This document shows positions 5,449-7,652 of a stretch of 7,652 bases of DNA, piece after piece; the stretch's first letter is position 1; each line of letters begins with the position of its first letter. A model generated the notes under the pieces. That model worked only from the letters and a program-made list of their open reading frames with translations, ran no database searches and was not told the DNA's origin. Source of the DNA: Actinomycetes bacterium (GTDB lineage: Bacteria > Actinomycetota > Actinomycetes > Actinomycetales > Micrococcaceae); contig JAFAAV010000020.1 of NCBI GenBank assembly GCA_023426375.1, positions 1 through 7,652 of the forward strand, written 5' to 3'. A program made the translations under genes and the position numbers.

Positions 5449-5967
5449 GTGATCACAGCCCTCGTGATGACCGCGCTCTCCGCATGTGGTCTCTATGTGG
5501 TGGGGTCGGAAGCCGGAGTGGGTGGATTCCCCTTTGTCTTGACCACCACCTTGGTGTCCTTCAGTGGAGCGTTCTTCGTCGGAGATAAGCTCCGCCAGGC
5601 ACTTCCAGAATCGCTGTTTCACGTCAGTGATCGGACGAATCGGATGGTCAAAGCCCTGGGTGTTGACCACTTCAACCGTTTCCTCCATTACATCCGCTGG
5701 AACCGCGTTGCACTCTCACTGAGGCCTCAGCTCGGGACGCGCCAACCGACGGAAGAACTTCTTGCATCTGTCCGGTCCAACGCCGTGGCACACGCGTGGG
5801 GAGCGGCAGTTCACCTAGTCGCTGCGCCAATCGCAGCACTGGCTTCGCTGCCCGCCGCACTCTGGATCTTTGGGCTTGGCCTCGTGCTGCATGTTTATCC
5901 GGTCTTGCTCCAGATGCGTACCCACTGGCGCTTGCAGCGTTTGCGGGACCTGTCCCTGCGTGGCTAA
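5449..5967 (+). CDS. Small integral membrane protein, possible CrtO-like acyltransferase family member
   Basis: The 172-residue product starts at GTG behind a strong GAGGAG. Hydrophobic segments lie at about 1-18, 28-45, 118-134 and 136-155, with a polar, Arg-rich stretch between (46-116) and a basic tail. Order and motifs resemble the small membrane family of CrtO (glycosyl-4,4'-diaponeurosporenoate acyltransferase): an early F.VSDR segment, an amphipathic middle (HFNRFLHYIRWN), an S..AHAWGAAVH segment (110-122) where the family has an E..H motif, and HVYPVLLQMRTHWRLQRL (148-165), which parallels the family's (N/Y)-P-x-(I/L)-x-x-Q-R-(Y)-N-R-x-R-L end. This is a remote resemblance made by eye. 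No enzyme activity is claimed, and the glutamate before the histidine is not obvious. The gene stands alone between a terminator and a convergent gene. Alternatively it is simply an uncharacterised membrane protein. Confidence 0.7.
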   Translation: MITALVMTALSACGLYVVGSEAGVGGFPFVLTTTLVSFSGAFFVGDKLRQALPESLFHVSDRTNRMVKALGVDHFNRFLHYIRWNRVALSLRPQLGTRQPTEELLASVRSNAVAHAWGAAVHLVAAPIAALASLPAALWIFGLGLVLHVYPVLLQMRTHWRLQRLRDLSLRG

Positions 5968-6047
5968 TTGTCAGGTGACGTAACGGCTCGATCCGTTCGA
6001 GTCTGAGGTAGTTTCCTCACCTCATGCTCTCGAAGCGGCCTGGCACC
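5968..6047. other. Convergent 3' junction with short hairpins
   Basis: Three short stems are possible: AACGG/CCGTT (5982-5986 with 5993-5997), the overlapping alternative CTCGA/TCGAG (5987-5991 with 5997-6001), and TGAGG/CCTCA (6004-6008 with 6015-6019). The first two exclude each other. None has a U-run on either strand, so they may end transcription only weakly for the convergent genes at 5967 and 6048. Confidence 0.3.
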
Positions 6048-7082
6048 TCAAGAGCCAGCGCCCTGACACCTCGGACACCACGCAATCTGTCGCAAGTGCT
6101 GGACCGCGGGCGGATCGCGGGGCTCGGTAATGGAGGCAGCGGCGTCGTCGATCTCTCCGCGCTTGAGGCGTGTACCGCAGCGGCGGCAGGGCTGGTCGTA
6201 GTGGCCGTAGGCCCAGAAGAGCGGGCGACCGGTTGCAGGGTGGCCCACCGTGGACCGCAGTGGTCGGTCGCGATTTAGGTTGAGTAGTTTGTGCGCCAGC
6301 TTCACGATCTCGGTGAGCTTTGCCTCCGCAAGCGACCCCACGGGCGCCCAGGGGTTGGTACGCGTCATGAACAGCACTTCCACCCGGTACACGTTGCCGA
6401 TGCCCGCGAGGTTGCGCTGGTCCATGAGCGCCGTGCCGATCGCGCGATCCGGTTGAGCCCGCAGCCTACGCAGCGCCTCGTCCAGATCCCAATCGGGGCC
6501 GAGGATGTCCGGGCCCAGATACCCCACCAGCTCCTGGTCCTCGAGCCGCGTGGGTACCAGCCGCACGTCCTTCACGTCGAAACCGATCGCGTCCACGGCG
6601 GCCGTGCGCAGAATCGCGCGGATCGCGTGCGAACCCTGCCCGATCGACACGTCCGCGCTCAACGGGGTGCGAGCCTCCGCGCGGGAGCGCACGCTTGCGT
6701 AACGGCGATACGGTTGCCGGCCGCGCTTCCCACGAGCCGCCGGAGACGTTCCGGTCGACGACGCCGCACTCGCTCCCGATCCACGTTCCGCGCCATCTCG
6801 AGGCGCCCCGGCCCGCTCGAACACCCGCCACGTGCCGTCCATCATCAGGTGTGAGTGCAGGGTGAGTGGTTCGGCACCGGACCTCAGCTCAGAACCATCT
6901 GGGGCAGCGGACAGCCGGATCAGTATGTGCTTACCTCGCGGCACCACATCCACCACCGTGCGCCCGGAAAGATCCGTGGTCGCCAGCGCAGGCAGGCGAA
7001 GATCCGAGGACTCCAGCACCTGCCCCTGAAGCGCCTCGCGGAGCATCTTGCACTGCCGATAAACGGAATCACCCTCTGGCAT
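6048..7082 (-). CDS. nei: Nei/Fpg-family DNA glycosylase (Nei2-type endonuclease VIII) with internal insertion
   Basis: The 344-residue product starts MPEGDSVYRQ. After Met removal Pro2 is the Schiff-base nucleophile and Glu3 the acid, and MPEGD marks Nei rather than Fpg (MPELPE). Conserved Lys51 lies in PRGKHILIRL. The helix-two-turn-helix is at DQRNLAGIGNVYRVE (221-235), followed by a C-terminal zinc finger (C299-x2-C302 and C336-x2-C339). The family removes oxidised bases from DNA and nicks the abasic site by beta/delta elimination. Actinobacterial Nei2 proteins such as Rv3297 are about 255 residues; this one is longer. Much of the excess is a low-complexity Gly/Ala/Ser/Arg-rich insertion at about 91-150, between the strand ending TWRVF and IRAILRT. 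The gene starts six bases after the lhr stop, with GGGTGA upstream overlapping that stop, so translational coupling is likely. Confidence 0.92.
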   Translation of the reverse strand: MPEGDSVYRQCKMLREALQGQVLESSDLRLPALATTDLSGRTVVDVVPRGKHILIRLSAAPDGSELRSGAEPLTLHSHLMMDGTWRVFERAGAPRDGAERGSGASAASSTGTSPAARGKRGRQPYRRYASVRSRAEARTPLSADVSIGQGSHAIRAILRTAAVDAIGFDVKDVRLVPTRLEDQELVGYLGPDILGPDWDLDEALRRLRAQPDRAIGTALMDQRNLAGIGNVYRVEVLFMTRTNPWAPVGSLAEAKLTEIVKLAHKLLNLNRDRPLRSTVGHPATGRPLFWAYGHYDQPCRRCGTRLKRGEIDDAAASITEPRDPPAVQHLRQIAWCPRCQGAGS

Positions 7083-7088
7083 GCGCGC

Positions 7089-7652
7089 TCACCCGCTCAC
7101 CGGCGCGCGCATACGGACCCCGCGCGGCGTCTGGTAGAAACCTCCGGACAGCAGCCCATCGCGAATCGCGGTCACCATCTCGACGGAAGACAGCACGGAT
7201 TCACCGTTGACCTTCTCGACCACGAGGGAGTCCACGGCGCGGCGCTGCACGAGCCCTGCCACGGCCTCGGCAGCCATGCGCAACTCGCTCTCGGAGGATG
7301 TGAATGCGAGTGCGGTCTTGCCGCCACGCTCCAGATACAGCACCAGATCGCCGTCCACGAGCACCACGATGGCACCGGCCTTCCGCCCCGGGCGGTGCTT
7401 GGTCGAGGATTCCAGCGCAATCGCTTCGGGCCAGTCCAGCGCGGCGCCGTACGGGTTGGCCGGGTCGGTGGCTGCCAGCGCGAGCACCTGCGGTTCGGGG
7501 GCGCGCACCGAATCGTCCTCGGAGAAACTGCGCAAAATATCAACCGTTGCCGGTTGAGTGAATTGCGCGGCCCCCAGCCCTTCGATGAAGTAGCCACGTC
7601 GTGCCCGGCCCGCATCCTCCAACGCGCGCAGCACCTTGTAGACGGTCGCGAA
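7089..7652 (-). CDS. lhr: Lhr-type ATP-dependent DNA helicase, C-terminal part (runs off right edge)
   Basis: The minus-strand frame is open from the window edge to a TGA at 7089-7091 and gives the last 187 residues of the protein; reading begins FATVYKVLRALEDAG. The sequence matches the C-terminal domain of actinobacterial Lhr (large helicase-related) proteins: RRGYFIEGLGAAQF, ALAATDPANPYGAALDWP, HRPGRKAGAIVVLVDGDLVLYLERGGKTALAF, and a terminal GFYQTPRGVRMR. Lhr is a superfamily 2 3'-to-5' translocase of about 1,500 residues involved in DNA repair. The helicase motor and the winged-helix domain mostly lie outside the window. The next gene on the same strand, nei, begins six bases after the stop. 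M. tuberculosis has the same order (Rv3296-Rv3297), which supports a shared repair function. Confidence 0.92.
   Translation of the reverse strand, partial: FATVYKVLRALEDAGRARRGYFIEGLGAAQFTQPATVDILRSFSEDDSVRAPEPQVLALAATDPANPYGAALDWPEAIALESSTKHRPGRKAGAIVVLVDGDLVLYLERGGKTALAFTSSESELRMAAEAVAGLVQRRAVDSLVVEKVNGESVLSSVEMVTAIRDGLLSGGFYQTPRGVRMRAPVSG

Noticed and set aside
1..7652. Mobile elements, CRISPR arrays, tRNA or rRNA genes, defence systems
   Set aside because: No transposase, recombinase, long terminal repeats, regularly spaced repeats or RNA-gene signatures were seen in either strand.

Overview
The window comes from a high-GC actinobacterium, most likely of the Micrococcales (Micrococcaceae-like). 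This rests on the gene set: a DUF4916 protein, an Lhr helicase next to a Nei2-type glycosylase, a type 1 IPP isomerase, and a secreted protein with LGFP repeats. The genus is not resolved. No mobile element, CRISPR array, rRNA or tRNA is visible, and most genes are ordinary chromosomal ones. Base composition is uneven: bases 1261-1320 inside the GH76 gene hold 49 G/C of 60, whereas 4501-4560 inside the CAP gene hold only 29 of 60.

Layout: (i) 1-2102, minus strand, reading leftwards: idi (IPP isomerase), a GH76-type glycosidase, then the start of a DUF4916 Nudix-like gene that runs off the left edge. (ii) A 65-bp divergent gap, then on the plus strand an RluA-family pseudouridine synthase (2168-3142) and a 10-TM EamA/DMT permease (3199-4047). 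(iii) A 270-bp intergenic region with a tandem 11-bp repeat over a possible promoter and an RNA leader with competing pairings, in front of a secreted CAP + LGFP cell-envelope protein (4318-5349). That gene ends in a strong intrinsic terminator. (iv) A small integral membrane protein (5449-5967) whose architecture recalls the CrtO acyltransferase family. (v) Convergent to it on the minus strand, the 3' part of an lhr helicase gene (entering from the right edge) followed 6 bp later by a Nei-family DNA glycosylase gene with an unusual internal insertion.

Functional reading: lhr-nei is a DNA-repair pair in the arrangement known from mycobacteria. idi supplies DMAPP for isoprenoids such as menaquinone, carotenoids and lipid carriers. 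The CAP-LGFP protein is envelope-facing, and its upstream region is the least ordinary part of the window. I see no clearly new multi-gene system. The best candidates for something undescribed are the regulatory region at 4126-4317, the insertion in the glycosylase, and the CrtO-like membrane protein.
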